This document shows positions 15,834 to 26,051 of a DNA stretch of 45,958 nucleotides, in pieces (within the stretch, counting starts at the first letter, position 1; the number at the start of each line of letters is the position of its first letter). The position numbers were made by a program, and so were the translations under genes. The stretch lies in assembly GCA_020440705.1 (NCBI GenBank), contig JAGRNP010000022.1:1-45958 (forward strand), in the 5' to 3' direction. Source of the DNA: a bacterium (GTDB taxonomy: Bacteria > Krumholzibacteriota > Krumholzibacteriia > LZORAL124-64-63). The notes under the pieces were generated by a model, which worked only from the letters and a program-made list of their open reading frames with translations, did no database searches and was not told the DNA's origin.

Positions 15834-17005
15834 GTCGCGTCGCCGCCTTGCCGGGGCCCGGTGTCGCCGTATTCGGCGTAGATCCGCTCGTAGCGGGTGA
15901 ACATGGCCTGGTTCGAGTACGTCTCCTCGACCCGCCGTCGCGCCTCGTCGGCCCAGCCGCGTCCCCGGTCGGGCGCGTCCATGAGGCCGGCCAGGGCGGC
16001 GGCCAGCGCCGCGGGGTCGCCGCTCGGCACGACCAGGCCGCTGACCCTGTCCTCGATGAGCCGCGGGATGTCTCCCACCGGGGTCACGACGGCCGGCAGG
16101 CCCGCGGCGGCCGCCTCCAGCAGGCTCATGGGCATGCCCTCGTCGAGGGAGGGCAGCACGAAGGCGTCGGCGGCCCGCAACAGGGCGGCCACGTCGTCGC
16201 GGAAGCCGAGCAGGCGGACGTGATCCTCCAGATCGGCCCGGGCGATGCGGGCCTTGAGTTCGCTCTCGAGTTCGCCTTCGCCGACGATGAGGGCCTGCAC
16301 CGCCCGCCCGGCGGCCCGCAGCAGGCCGACGGCGTCCACGAGGTCGGCCTGGGCCTTCTGGGCCGTGAGGCGCCCCGTGTTGACGAGCAGCCAACAGGCC
16401 GGATCGAGCCCGAGTTCCGCCCGGATGCGCTCGACGGCGGCCGGGGGCGGGGCGGCCTCGTCGCCCACGGCGACCCCGTTCTCGATGACGGCGATGCGCC
16501 CGGCGGGCACGCCGGCCCGGACGAGCTCGTCCCGGATGGGCGCCGAAACCGCCACCACCCGGCGAAAACGCCGGTAGAAGCGCAGTTCGGCGGCGATCAT
16601 GGCCCGCATCTTCAGGGGGCGGTCGTCGCCCTTGTACCACAGGTGGCAGGTGGCGGTGACGCCGGCGCCCGCCCGGCCGGCCATGAGTGCCCCGAAGACC
16701 GAGGGCTTGTAGCCGTGGGAGTGGATCAGGTCGACGCCGAGGGCGCGCAGCCGGGCGGCGGCGCGGGGGAGGTCCAGGGGCAGCCGGCCGTTGCGGACGA
16801 CCAGTTTCTCGGCGGCGAAGCCCAGCTCGAGAGCCTTGTCGTGAAGCGCGTCGGGCTCGTCGGGTGCGCCGACGATGGAGCCGATGATCGGCCAGTACCG
16901 GCCCGACGCCTGCATCTCCCGCGAGAGGTTCAGCAGCACGCTCTCGGCCCCGTAGAGGCCGCCGGAATCGATGAAGTGCAGGACGGTCGCGGGGACGCGG
17001 GTCAT
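15830..17005 (-). CDS. Glycosyltransferase family 4
   Basis: A 391-residue GT-B enzyme. The acceptor domain starts VLHFIDSGGLYGAESVL (Gly-rich loop near 15-20) and includes DLIHSHGYKPSVFG. The donor domain has NTGRLTAQKAQADLVDA (R212, K217) and FVLPSLDEGMPMSLLEAA (E289, E297). It heads a two-gene minus-strand operon with the O-antigen ligase-like gene. It is divergent from the acyltransferase across a 221-base gap in which no convincing promoter pair was found. Confidence 0.9.
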   Translation of the reverse strand: MTRVPATVLHFIDSGGLYGAESVLLNLSREMQASGRYWPIIGSIVGAPDEPDALHDKALELGFAAEKLVVRNGRLPLDLPRAAARLRALGVDLIHSHGYKPSVFGALMAGRAGAGVTATCHLWYKGDDRPLKMRAMIAAELRFYRRFRRVVAVSAPIRDELVRAGVPAGRIAVIENGVAVGDEAAPPPAAVERIRAELGLDPACWLLVNTGRLTAQKAQADLVDAVGLLRAAGRAVQALIVGEGELESELKARIARADLEDHVRLLGFRDDVAALLRAADAFVLPSLDEGMPMSLLEAAAAGLPAVVTPVGDIPRLIEDRVSGLVVPSGDPAALAAALAGLMDAPDRGRGWADEARRRVEETYSNQAMFTRYERIYAEYGDTGPRQGGDAT

Positions 17006-17226
17006 TTCGCTCCAATGGCGGCTCCGGACGCCGGCTGCGGCCCGGCAGGACCGGGCCGTGGCGCCCGCAGGCGTTTCGATCTACCGTATTCGGGCCGTAG
17101 CGAATCTAGCGGAATCACCTGGCACCGGCCAGCGGATTCCCCCGCGGCAACACCGGTCCGCTGGACCGCATTCGGGGTGTCCCGCCCTTATCCGCGGCCG
17201 CGGCCAGGCGCCCACCCGGGAGTCCC

Positions 17227-18321
17227 ATGTCCGACATCGCGCCAGCCGTCGGCTCCGGCCCCGACGCCCACACCCGCTTCCTTGAACGCCTCGAGCGCCG
17301 GGTCATTCCCGGCCTGGACGGCGTGCGGGCCCTGGCGGTGCTGCTCGTCATGGGCCACCACTTCGGCTTCGCCTGGATCAACGGCTCCCTCGGCGTGATG
17401 ATGTTCTTCGTGCTGAGCGGGTTCCTGATCTCGCGGATCCTGCTGCGCGAACACGCCGGCACGGGGGGCGTCTCCCTGGGTCGCTTCTACCGCCGGCGCG
17501 CCCTGCGCATCTTCCCGGCCTTCTACGCCTTCTGGGTCGTCATGATCGTCGTCCCCTTCGTGCGCGGCCACGTGATCGACTGGGGGGCGGCCTTGTCGTC
17601 GTTCCTCTACGTGAGCAACTACTTCCTGGCCCTGTTCCACAAGGGCGAATCGGACTTCGGCCACACCTGGTCGCTCAGCATCGAGGAGCAGTTCTACCTG
17701 GTCTGGCCCTTCGTGTTCCGGCGCGGCATGTCCGACCTGGCGCGGCTCACGCGCTGGCTGGTCGCGGCCATCGCCGTGGTCTGGGTGTACCGGGCCGTGC
17801 TGCTGCTCGTATTCCACGTGCGGGTCGAGTACCTGTACCGGGCCTTCGACACGCGGCTGGACCATCTGGCCGTGGGCTGCCTGCTCGCGGTGCTGCTCGA
17901 GCGGGGGGTCCTGGCCGGATTCATCGGCTTCGTGTGCCGCCGGGCCTGGTATCCGGCCGTGACGCTCGGGCTGATCCTCACCCTGCAGTCGCTCCACCAC
18001 CAGTACCTGTACGTGTACGTGATCGGCTACGCCGTGGAGCCGCTGCTGATCGCGACCTTCCTCGTGCAACTGGTGTGCTGGACATCGGCGCCGGGCTGGC
18101 GGGCGTTCGAGCACCCGGTGGCGCGCTACCTCGGGCGGATCTCCTATCCCCTGTACCTGTGGCAGCAGGTGGTGCTCTTCTCGGTCAGCCGGATCCTGAC
18201 TCCGTACCCCATTCCCACGGTGGTGCGTTTCGCCCTGGCGGTGGGCGCCACGGTGGTCGCGGCCACGATCTCGTGGAACCTGGTGGAGAAGCCGTTCCTC
18301 CGCCTGAAATCCCGCGCCTGA
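17227..18321 (+). CDS. Acyltransferase 3 family membrane protein (OafA-like)
   Basis: A 364-residue integral membrane O-acyltransferase with about ten helices. The N-terminal block IPGLDGVRALAVLLVMGHH (27-45) with R34 and H44/H45, then MMFFVLSGFLISRIL, is diagnostic; so are SLSIEEQFYLVWP and the C-terminal ISYPLYLWQQ. Members transfer acetyl or other acyl groups to O-antigen or exopolysaccharide sugars. There is no SGNH tail domain. GGGAGTCCC precedes the ATG. It ends only 4 bases from the end of the convergent beta-helix gene, with no terminator between them. Confidence 0.92.
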   Translation: MSDIAPAVGSGPDAHTRFLERLERRVIPGLDGVRALAVLLVMGHHFGFAWINGSLGVMMFFVLSGFLISRILLREHAGTGGVSLGRFYRRRALRIFPAFYAFWVVMIVVPFVRGHVIDWGAALSSFLYVSNYFLALFHKGESDFGHTWSLSIEEQFYLVWPFVFRRGMSDLARLTRWLVAAIAVVWVYRAVLLLVFHVRVEYLYRAFDTRLDHLAVGCLLAVLLERGVLAGFIGFVCRRAWYPAVTLGLILTLQSLHHQYLYVYVIGYAVEPLLIATFLVQLVCWTSAPGWRAFEHPVARYLGRISYPLYLWQQVVLFSVSRILTPYPIPTVVRFALAVGATVVAATISWNLVEKPFLRLKSRA

Positions 18322-18325
18322 ACCC

Positions 18326-20893
18326 CTACTTGAGCAGCGTCGCCCGACCGCCCAGGACGCGGTCGCCCGCGCGCATGCGGTAGTAGTAGACGCCCGCCGA
18401 CACGTTGCGGCCCGCGTCGTCGCGGCCGTTCCATTCGATCGTGTGGCGTCCGGCGATCCGCGACTCGCCGCTCAGCAGGGTGCGGACGAGGCGACCGGCC
18501 GCGTCGTAGATCCGCAGATCGACGTCGCCGTCGGCGGCCAGGTCGAACGACAGCCGGGTGGCCGGATTGAACGGATTCGGCGCCGCCGGGTGGAGCACCG
18601 TGCGGGGGGCCGCGGCCTGTTCGAGGGCGGCGGTCGTGCCGTCCGGCGCCACCAGGGGGCCGGGATTGCCCGACTTGTCGACGGCCTCGAGCCAGTACTC
18701 GTGGTCCCAGGCGGAGGTGCCCGGGGGCAGGGACGAGTCGAGCCACGAGGTGCCCGTGGCGAGGAAGGTGGGTTCGGTGCCGGGGGCCGGCGGGCCGGAA
18801 TCGAGGTCGCGCCGGAAGACGCGGACGCCCTTCAGGTCGGGGGCCGACGGGGTCGTCCAGGACAGGGTGTTGCCGCCGGCCGCGTAGGCCACGACGAAGC
18901 CGCCGGGCGCGCCGGGGGCCAGGTTGTCGACCGAGTAGCCCGAGTCGGGCGGCGAATCGAAGAAGGTGCCCGGATCGGCGGTGATGGCCGACACCATGAA
19001 GGTGCTGAAGCACTGGCCGTCGCTGATCGTCGAGTCGCACAGCGTGGGGGCGACGGCCTGGTAGGCCGCGTCCTGCCGCGCCGGGACGGTGAACAGGTAG
19101 TCCCAGAAGGCGAGCTTGCGGCCGTCCGGCCCGGGGCGCGACGAGGCCTTCCAGGCGTCCTGCCGGCGGTACAGGGCGTAGCCCGTGACGACGGTGCCGC
19201 TGCCCGGGGCGTCCAGGCCGCTGCCCAGCCAGGCCACGCGCACCTGCCGACCCTGGTCGTTGCCGATGTCGGTGACGGCGGTGATCAGCGGCGGGATCTC
19301 GCAGCCCTGGAGCGTGGCGCCGACCTGGCCGCAGCCGAGGTTGTTGCCGTCGAGGCAGGGCGACTCGCGGCTGAGGCTCCACGGCTCGAGCGGGTTGTCG
19401 GCGGCGCAGAAGCGGGGATCGAGGGTGACGTTCCCGATGCCGTCGAAGAGGCCGATGATCGGCGCGGTCCAGTCGCCGCCCAGGTTGCCGTAGAGGTCGC
19501 AGCAGTCCATGGTCAGGGTGCCGGCGCCGTCGAAGACCACGGCGGCGCCGCCGTTGCCGGCGATCAGGGAGTTCGTGACCAGGCCGAGGTTCACGGCGGT
19601 GCGCAGGCCGTCGCCGGCGTTGCCGGCGATGGTGGTGCGGGTGATATAACCGCTGAGGGAAGGGCGGAGGGTAGTGACGACCAGTCCCGGGCCGCGGTTG
19701 TCGGTGATAAGCACATTGTCGAAATCGACAATGTCGACGTCCCCGCGCAGGAAAACCCCGCCGGAGTCGTTGCCGGCAATCCGACAATTGGCGAGGCGGC
19801 TTGCGGCGCTGATGAGCTTTCGGCCCTTGCGACTGGAGTGCCGCTCCTGGGCATCGAACTCAGCTCCAGTTGGCGTGACGTACGGGCCTATTCCCCACAA
19901 GCCATTGTTCTCGATCACGACGTCTGTGAAGTTGATATTGGAGTACATGCTGTGGCTGCCGAACCCGTTCAATCCGTTGTTTGAAAGTGTGCAGGCCGAC
20001 GCCGCGAGGAAGGCCCCTCCACCATAGTTGCCGATTCCCGCGCCAGCGTTGAACCGGAAAGACGAGTTGTTGATATATACCGGATCGTAGTCGGATCCTA
20101 AGCGGATGCCTTCGCCGGCGTAACTGGAGTCGAAGCTGCTGTGGCTAATCCGAATGGCAGTCCATTCAGTCCACGTCGACATACCGACGCCATTGGCAAC
20201 GAACTGGGTCGAGTCGATGTGAGAGTCTTCATAGTAGAGATATTGGGAAAATTTTAGACCTACGCCATTGTTACGGAATACGGAGCGGCGAATGTCAAAT
20301 CCGAAACCGCCCCGATACTCGCCGATTCCGCGATCCGAAAAATTTGAAATGTACGTATCGGCCAAAGTAATCTCTGTACCCATTACCCAGATTCCAATCA
20401 GTCCATTGCGCAACCTGCAGGACTGGACATTGAGATAATTCGTAACTGGATACCCTGACCACGTACCGCCAGGGGATGCTGATATAGCGGTGTCTGCGTT
20501 TGCAACAGTAAGTCCAGAAATAGAGAGATGGTGAACGGCACCTGGGTCCGTGTTCACAAACCGCAACGCAGTCCCACCGCTGCACAGTAATCGGCACTGG
20601 TCCGGATCGCCGCTGTCCGAGCGGATGACCAGCCCCTTGTTGGCCCAGCTCACGTCGACGTTGCCGGGCGTGGTGTAGTCGCCGTCGAGCATGATGATGG
20701 TGTCGCCCACGGCGGCGCCGTCGATGGCGAACTGGAGGGTGGCGAAGGGGAGGTCGCGCGTGCCGGGGGCCATGTCGTCGCCGGCGGGACCGACGAACCA
20801 GGCGGCGCCGGCGCCCCCCGCGGCGAGGAATACGGCCAGGACGAGCACGGACAACGGGGCGGAAAACCGCCGAATGCAGGCAGGTCGCGACAT
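18326..20893 (-). CDS. Secreted right-handed beta-helix protein with FlgD-like C-terminal domain
   Basis: An 855-residue exported protein. The start at 20893 is chosen because GGAG lies 6 bases upstream and a classic signal peptide (MSRPACIRRF, Leu/Val core, GGAGA) follows; an ATG at 20917 adds eight residues. Residues about 31-460 are parallel beta-helix repeats (DNVLITDNRG, SLIAGNGGAA). A segment with CSSDICGQ-like DGNNLGCGQVG follows, then fibronectin-like domains at about 520-760. A C-terminal FlgD-like domain (about 770-855) has PNPFNPATRL, DAAGRLVRTL and final ATLLK, probably a secretion/anchoring signal. The stretch at about 19640-20590 is markedly poorer in GC than the rest of the gene. 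A promoter lies at 20946-20975. Confidence 0.85.
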   Translation of the reverse strand: MSRPACIRRFSAPLSVLVLAVFLAAGGAGAAWFVGPAGDDMAPGTRDLPFATLQFAIDGAAVGDTIIMLDGDYTTPGNVDVSWANKGLVIRSDSGDPDQCRLLCSGGTALRFVNTDPGAVHHLSISGLTVANADTAISASPGGTWSGYPVTNYLNVQSCRLRNGLIGIWVMGTEITLADTYISNFSDRGIGEYRGGFGFDIRRSVFRNNGVGLKFSQYLYYEDSHIDSTQFVANGVGMSTWTEWTAIRISHSSFDSSYAGEGIRLGSDYDPVYINNSSFRFNAGAGIGNYGGGAFLAASACTLSNNGLNGFGSHSMYSNINFTDVVIENNGLWGIGPYVTPTGAEFDAQERHSSRKGRKLISAASRLANCRIAGNDSGGVFLRGDVDIVDFDNVLITDNRGPGLVVTTLRPSLSGYITRTTIAGNAGDGLRTAVNLGLVTNSLIAGNGGAAVVFDGAGTLTMDCCDLYGNLGGDWTAPIIGLFDGIGNVTLDPRFCAADNPLEPWSLSRESPCLDGNNLGCGQVGATLQGCEIPPLITAVTDIGNDQGRQVRVAWLGSGLDAPGSGTVVTGYALYRRQDAWKASSRPGPDGRKLAFWDYLFTVPARQDAAYQAVAPTLCDSTISDGQCFSTFMVSAITADPGTFFDSPPDSGYSVDNLAPGAPGGFVVAYAAGGNTLSWTTPSAPDLKGVRVFRRDLDSGPPAPGTEPTFLATGTSWLDSSLPPGTSAWDHEYWLEAVDKSGNPGPLVAPDGTTAALEQAAAPRTVLHPAAPNPFNPATRLSFDLAADGDVDLRIYDAAGRLVRTLLSGESRIAGRHTIEWNGRDDAGRNVSAGVYYYRMRAGDRVLGGRATLLK

Positions 20894-20945
20894 GCGGAAC
20901 TCCGGATTCATCGCCATGAGTGGAAGGTTCCCCCGAACGGTTAAA

Positions 20946-20975
20946 ATCGTATCATCAAATCACATCCAAAGTCAA
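20946..20975 (-). promoter_or_regulatory. Sigma70-type promoter of the beta-helix gene
   Basis: Minus strand: TTGACT (20975-20970), 18 bases, TACGAT (20951-20946), in an AT-rich island. It supports a leader of about 45 bases before the start at 20893. It is divergent from the promoter at 21015-21044. Confidence 0.65.
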
Positions 20976-21014
20976 CGTTCCGCAAGTCCTGCCGAAGGGA
21001 AACTTCGGCCTGGT

Positions 21015-21044
21015 TTGACACTTCGTGCGCCCCCGTGCTAAAAT
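21015..21044 (+). promoter_or_regulatory. Strong sigma70-type promoter of the aspartyl-hydroxylase-like gene
   Basis: TTGACA (21015-21020) is a perfect -35, followed after 18 bases by TAAAAT (21039-21044). Transcription would start near 21051, about 85 bases before the ATG at 21136. This excludes the earlier in-frame start at 21025, which lies inside the promoter. Confidence 0.72.
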
Positions 21045-21135
21045 GGAGGGCCTTGGAGGGGATTCCCGAGCTCCCGTTGTCACCTTGCGACCGTTTTGTC
21101 CGGATCCCGCCCGCCGGACGCGCCAGGAAGTGGAC

Positions 21136-21873
21136 ATGTATCAGTACGCCGACCTCACCGATCGTTTCCCCATGACGTTCGACCTCGCACGGATGCGGGC
21201 GGAACTGGAGATCCTCGAGGGGAAGGAGTGGCTCGACCACTACGACGCCGCCCTGGCCGACGGCTGGACGACGATCCCCCTCGTCACCCACGACGGCTCG
21301 GCGAACAGCGTCGACTCCCAGCGCATCGGGCGCTTCGGCGAGTACAAGCGGACGAAGTACGTCGACGAGCTGCCCTACTTCCGCGAGATCCTCGACGCGT
21401 TCCAGTGTCCCCACGGGCGCATCCGCATCATGAAGCTGATGCCGGGCACGATCATCCGGGCCCACCGCGACACCTTCGACGAGGTGTCGGACATCGCCTT
21501 CGGCCAGGTGCGCCTGCACATCCCGATCATCACCAACGACCGGGTGATCTTCACGGTCGGGGGCAAGCAGTACCATCTGGGCGAAGGGCGGCTGCACTAC
21601 GTGAACTTCACCAAGGTCCATTACGTGCGCAACGACGGCGACCAGCCCCGCGTGCACCTGGTGCTCGACCTGAAGGTGAACGACTTCCTGCGTGCGGCGT
21701 TCCCGCCGGCCACGCCCTGGCAGAAGTTCGAGATGCTGGCCCAGCGCACCCTGCTGCCCATCGTCCTCTGGGCGCCCATGCGGACGCGCACGGCCCTCAA
21801 CAACGCCTTCTGGCGGGTCTACGAGGGGTCCTGGCTGCAGTCCATGCGGCACCGCCTCTTCCCGAAGACCTGA
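21136..21873 (+). CDS. Aspartyl/asparaginyl beta-hydroxylase-like (LpxO-like) dioxygenase
   Basis: A 245-residue protein of the 2-oxoglutarate/Fe(II)-dependent AspH superfamily. Visible core: RIMKLMPGTIIRAHRD (97-112) with candidate iron ligands H110 and D112; QVRLHIPIITND (124-135); then NFTKVHYVRNDG with H162; and PRVHLVLDLK (171-180) with R172 likely binding 2-oxoglutarate. Relatives hydroxylate protein Asp/Asn or, as LpxO, the acyl chains of lipid A. In this polysaccharide region, modification of a lipid or glycan carrier is plausible but not shown. AGGAAG precedes the ATG at 21136. It has its own promoter. Confidence 0.8.
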   Translation: MYQYADLTDRFPMTFDLARMRAELEILEGKEWLDHYDAALADGWTTIPLVTHDGSANSVDSQRIGRFGEYKRTKYVDELPYFREILDAFQCPHGRIRIMKLMPGTIIRAHRDTFDEVSDIAFGQVRLHIPIITNDRVIFTVGGKQYHLGEGRLHYVNFTKVHYVRNDGDQPRVHLVLDLKVNDFLRAAFPPATPWQKFEMLAQRTLLPIVLWAPMRTRTALNNAFWRVYEGSWLQSMRHRLFPKT

Positions 21874-21923
21874 CCGGTATCCCGTGATCTTCATTCAGGT
21901 TCGGCCGACGGTGGACGAAACCG

Positions 21924-21940
21924 GGACATGACTTATCATG
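21924..21940 (+). promoter_or_regulatory. Promoter element ahead of the asnB operon, shared with 35014
   Basis: GGACATGACTTATCATG contains a candidate -10 TATCAT (21934-21939) and the inverted repeat CATGA-CTTA-TCATG. The same 17-mer with two changes occurs at 35014-35030 before another glycosyltransferase operon. The -35 region is weak (GTGGAC at 21911-21916), so an activator may be involved. Confidence 0.4.
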
Positions 21941-21957
21941 GGCGCCGGACGGCGCCC
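21940..21957 (+). terminator. GC-rich hairpin before asnB
   Basis: GGGCGCC (21940-21946), GGAC loop, GGCGCCC (21951-21957). There is no T run. It either ends the hydroxylase-like transcript or, since it begins at the end of the candidate -10, forms the start of the asnB leader. Confidence 0.4.
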
Positions 21958-21998
21958 GTCGTCCGTGACCACCCACCCGGGACCGGAGGGGCTCCCCG

Positions 21999-23902
<1,904 letters not shown>

Positions 23903-23906
<4 letters not shown>

Positions 23907-24913
23907 CGGGCGGGGCGCCGGAGGGGGCGCGTTCGGACGGGCCGGACATCTCGGTGGTGATTCCCGCCTACAACGAGAAGGACTACATCGCGGCGACGGT
24001 GCGCTGCGCCCTGGAGCACATTCCGGCGCGGTACGCCCGCGAGGTGATCGTGGTCGACCACGGCTCGCAGGACGACACGGTGCGGATCGCGCGGGAGGCG
24101 GGGGCCGACGTCCTCGAGTATCCCGACGCGCCCACCATCTCGGCCCTGCGCAACGCGGGGGTCGCCCGCTCGCGGGGGCGCATCCTGGTCTTCCTCGACG
24201 CCGACACGACCCTGACCCCGGCCTGGACCGAGGCGGCGCCCGCCGTGCTCGACGGACTCGACACGGAGCCGATGCAGCTGACGGGCGCGCGGCGCCGGGT
24301 GCCCGAGGGCATGAACGTGCTGGCGAAGTACTGGTTCGCACCCAAGGCCGACGAGGTGGCGCCGACCCACATCGGCGGCGGGCACATCGTCACCACGCGC
24401 CGGCTCTTCGACGCCGTGGGCGGCTTTCCCGCCGGCATGGAGACCGGCGAGGACTACCGCTTCTGCCTCGACGCCAAGGCCGCCGGCGCCCGCCTGCACG
24501 CGGTGCCGGCCCTGGGGGCGGTGCACAACGGCCTGCCCCGCACCCTGCGCCAGTTCTTCGACCGCGAGGCCTGGCACGGCCGGGGCGACTGGACGAACCT
24601 GCATACGGTCCTGACGACCAAGGTGGCCCTGGCGACCCTGATCTTCCTCGGCCTGCACCTGCTGCTCGTGGCGGGCCTGGTCGGTGTCTTCGCGTGGCCG
24701 GCCGCGGCGCCGTGGCCGGCGTGGGCGGCGGGAGCCGCGGTCCTGGGAATCGTGGGGCTGTGCCTCGCGTCGTCGTTCCTGAAGTTCCACGGCCGCGGGC
24801 CGGTGCACGTGCTGTTCAACACGGCGGTGTACTTCATCTACTACGTGGCCCGCAGCGTCGCCTTCTTCTCGGCCCTGACGCGCCGGCGGATCATCAAGCA
24901 TGAGCGCGCCTGA
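23903..24913 (+). CDS. Glycosyltransferase family 2 with C-terminal membrane helices
   Basis: A 336-residue inverting GT-A enzyme. ISVVIPAYNEKDYI (16-29) is the nucleotide-binding start, VFLDAD (96-101) holds the D-x-D, and ETGEDYRF (180-187) the catalytic ED. Residues about 238-325 form two or three membrane helices, so it works at the inner membrane on a lipid-linked acceptor. The ATG at 23903 overlaps the asnB stop (ATGA), and its 3' end overlaps the next gene by 14 bases. Confidence 0.92.
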
Positions 24914-26051
24914 GCGGCAGGCAAGGGGGGGGCGGGGGCCGCGCAAGGTCCTCTACGCCATCGATGCCCTCGTGCGCGGCGGCACCGAGCTGCAGCTCAC
25001 CGGGCTGGTCGACCGCCTCGACCGCGACCGCTACCGGCCCCACCTGCTGACCATCCGGCCCAGCCCGGCCGAACTGACGCCCGCCGACTGCCCGCATCTG
25101 GCCTGGCACGTGCCGCGCCTGGTGGCGCCGGGAGGCCTCAAGGCCCTCGGCGACCTGGCGCGCCTGCTGCGCCGCGAGCGCTTCGACGTGGTGCAGACCT
25201 TCTTCCAGGACTCGACCGCCTTCGCCGGCACCGCGGCCCGCCTGGCCGGCGTACCCGTGCGCGTGGCCTCGTTCCGCGACCTCGGCTTCTGGCGCACCCG
25301 CGCCCAGATGCTGCTGCTCGGGCGCGTCTATCCCCTGATGACCGGGTTCCTGTGCAACGCCGGCGCCGTGCGCGACGCCTTCGTGGCCAGCGACGGCCTC
25401 GATCCCGCGCGATTCACCGTCATCCCCAACGGCATCGACACGGCCGCGCTGCCGTTCGTCGACCACGACGGCCCGACCCGGCACGTGGGACTCGTCGGCA
25501 ACCTGACCCGCCACGTGAAGCGGGCCGACCTCTTCGTGCGCGCGGCGGCCCTGGTGGCGCGGGAGCATCCGGACGTGACCTGGCACCTGATCGGCGACGG
25601 CCACCTGCGTCCCGAACTGGAGGAACTCGCCCGGGCCGAGGGCCTGGGCGACCGCGTGGTCTTCGCCGGTCGCGTCGCCGATGTGGCCGCCCGTCTGGGT
25701 TCCCTGCAGGTGGGGGTCATCTGCTCGGACTCCGAGGGGTTCAGCAACGCCGTGCTGGAGTACATGTTCCGGGGCTGCGCGGTGGTCGCCACGGACGTGG
25801 GGGGCAACAGCGAGGCCATCGACGACGGCCGCACCGGGCTGCTCGTGCCGCCCGACGACGTGTCGGCCCTGGCGGCGGCCCTCGCCCGCCTGGTCACCGA
25901 CGTGCCCCTGCGCCGGAGCCTGGCCGCCGCGGCGCGCGCCGAGGCGACGGCCCGCTACGACTGGGCGCGCTGCGTCGCGGCCCACCAGGACTACTACGAT
26001 CACGCCCTGGCCGCGGCCGGGGCCGCGTCGCGACGGGAGGTCACGCCGTGA
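24900..26051 (+). CDS. Glycosyltransferase family 4
   Basis: A 383-residue GT-B enzyme. The acceptor domain begins VLYAIDALVRGGTELQLTGL (Gly-rich loop). The donor domain has HVGLVGNLTRHVKRADLFVRA (given as the R-x2-K-R region) and CSDSEGFSNAVLEYMFRG with the E-x7-E motif. It starts inside the end of the GT2 gene and ends in a GTGA overlap with the CapK-like gene, so the four genes of this operon are translationally linked. Confidence 0.9.
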   Translation: MSAPERQARGGRGPRKVLYAIDALVRGGTELQLTGLVDRLDRDRYRPHLLTIRPSPAELTPADCPHLAWHVPRLVAPGGLKALGDLARLLRRERFDVVQTFFQDSTAFAGTAARLAGVPVRVASFRDLGFWRTRAQMLLLGRVYPLMTGFLCNAGAVRDAFVASDGLDPARFTVIPNGIDTAALPFVDHDGPTRHVGLVGNLTRHVKRADLFVRAAALVAREHPDVTWHLIGDGHLRPELEELARAEGLGDRVVFAGRVADVAARLGSLQVGVICSDSEGFSNAVLEYMFRGCAVVATDVGGNSEAIDDGRTGLLVPPDDVSALAAALARLVTDVPLRRSLAAAARAEATARYDWARCVAAHQDYYDHALAAAGAASRREVTP

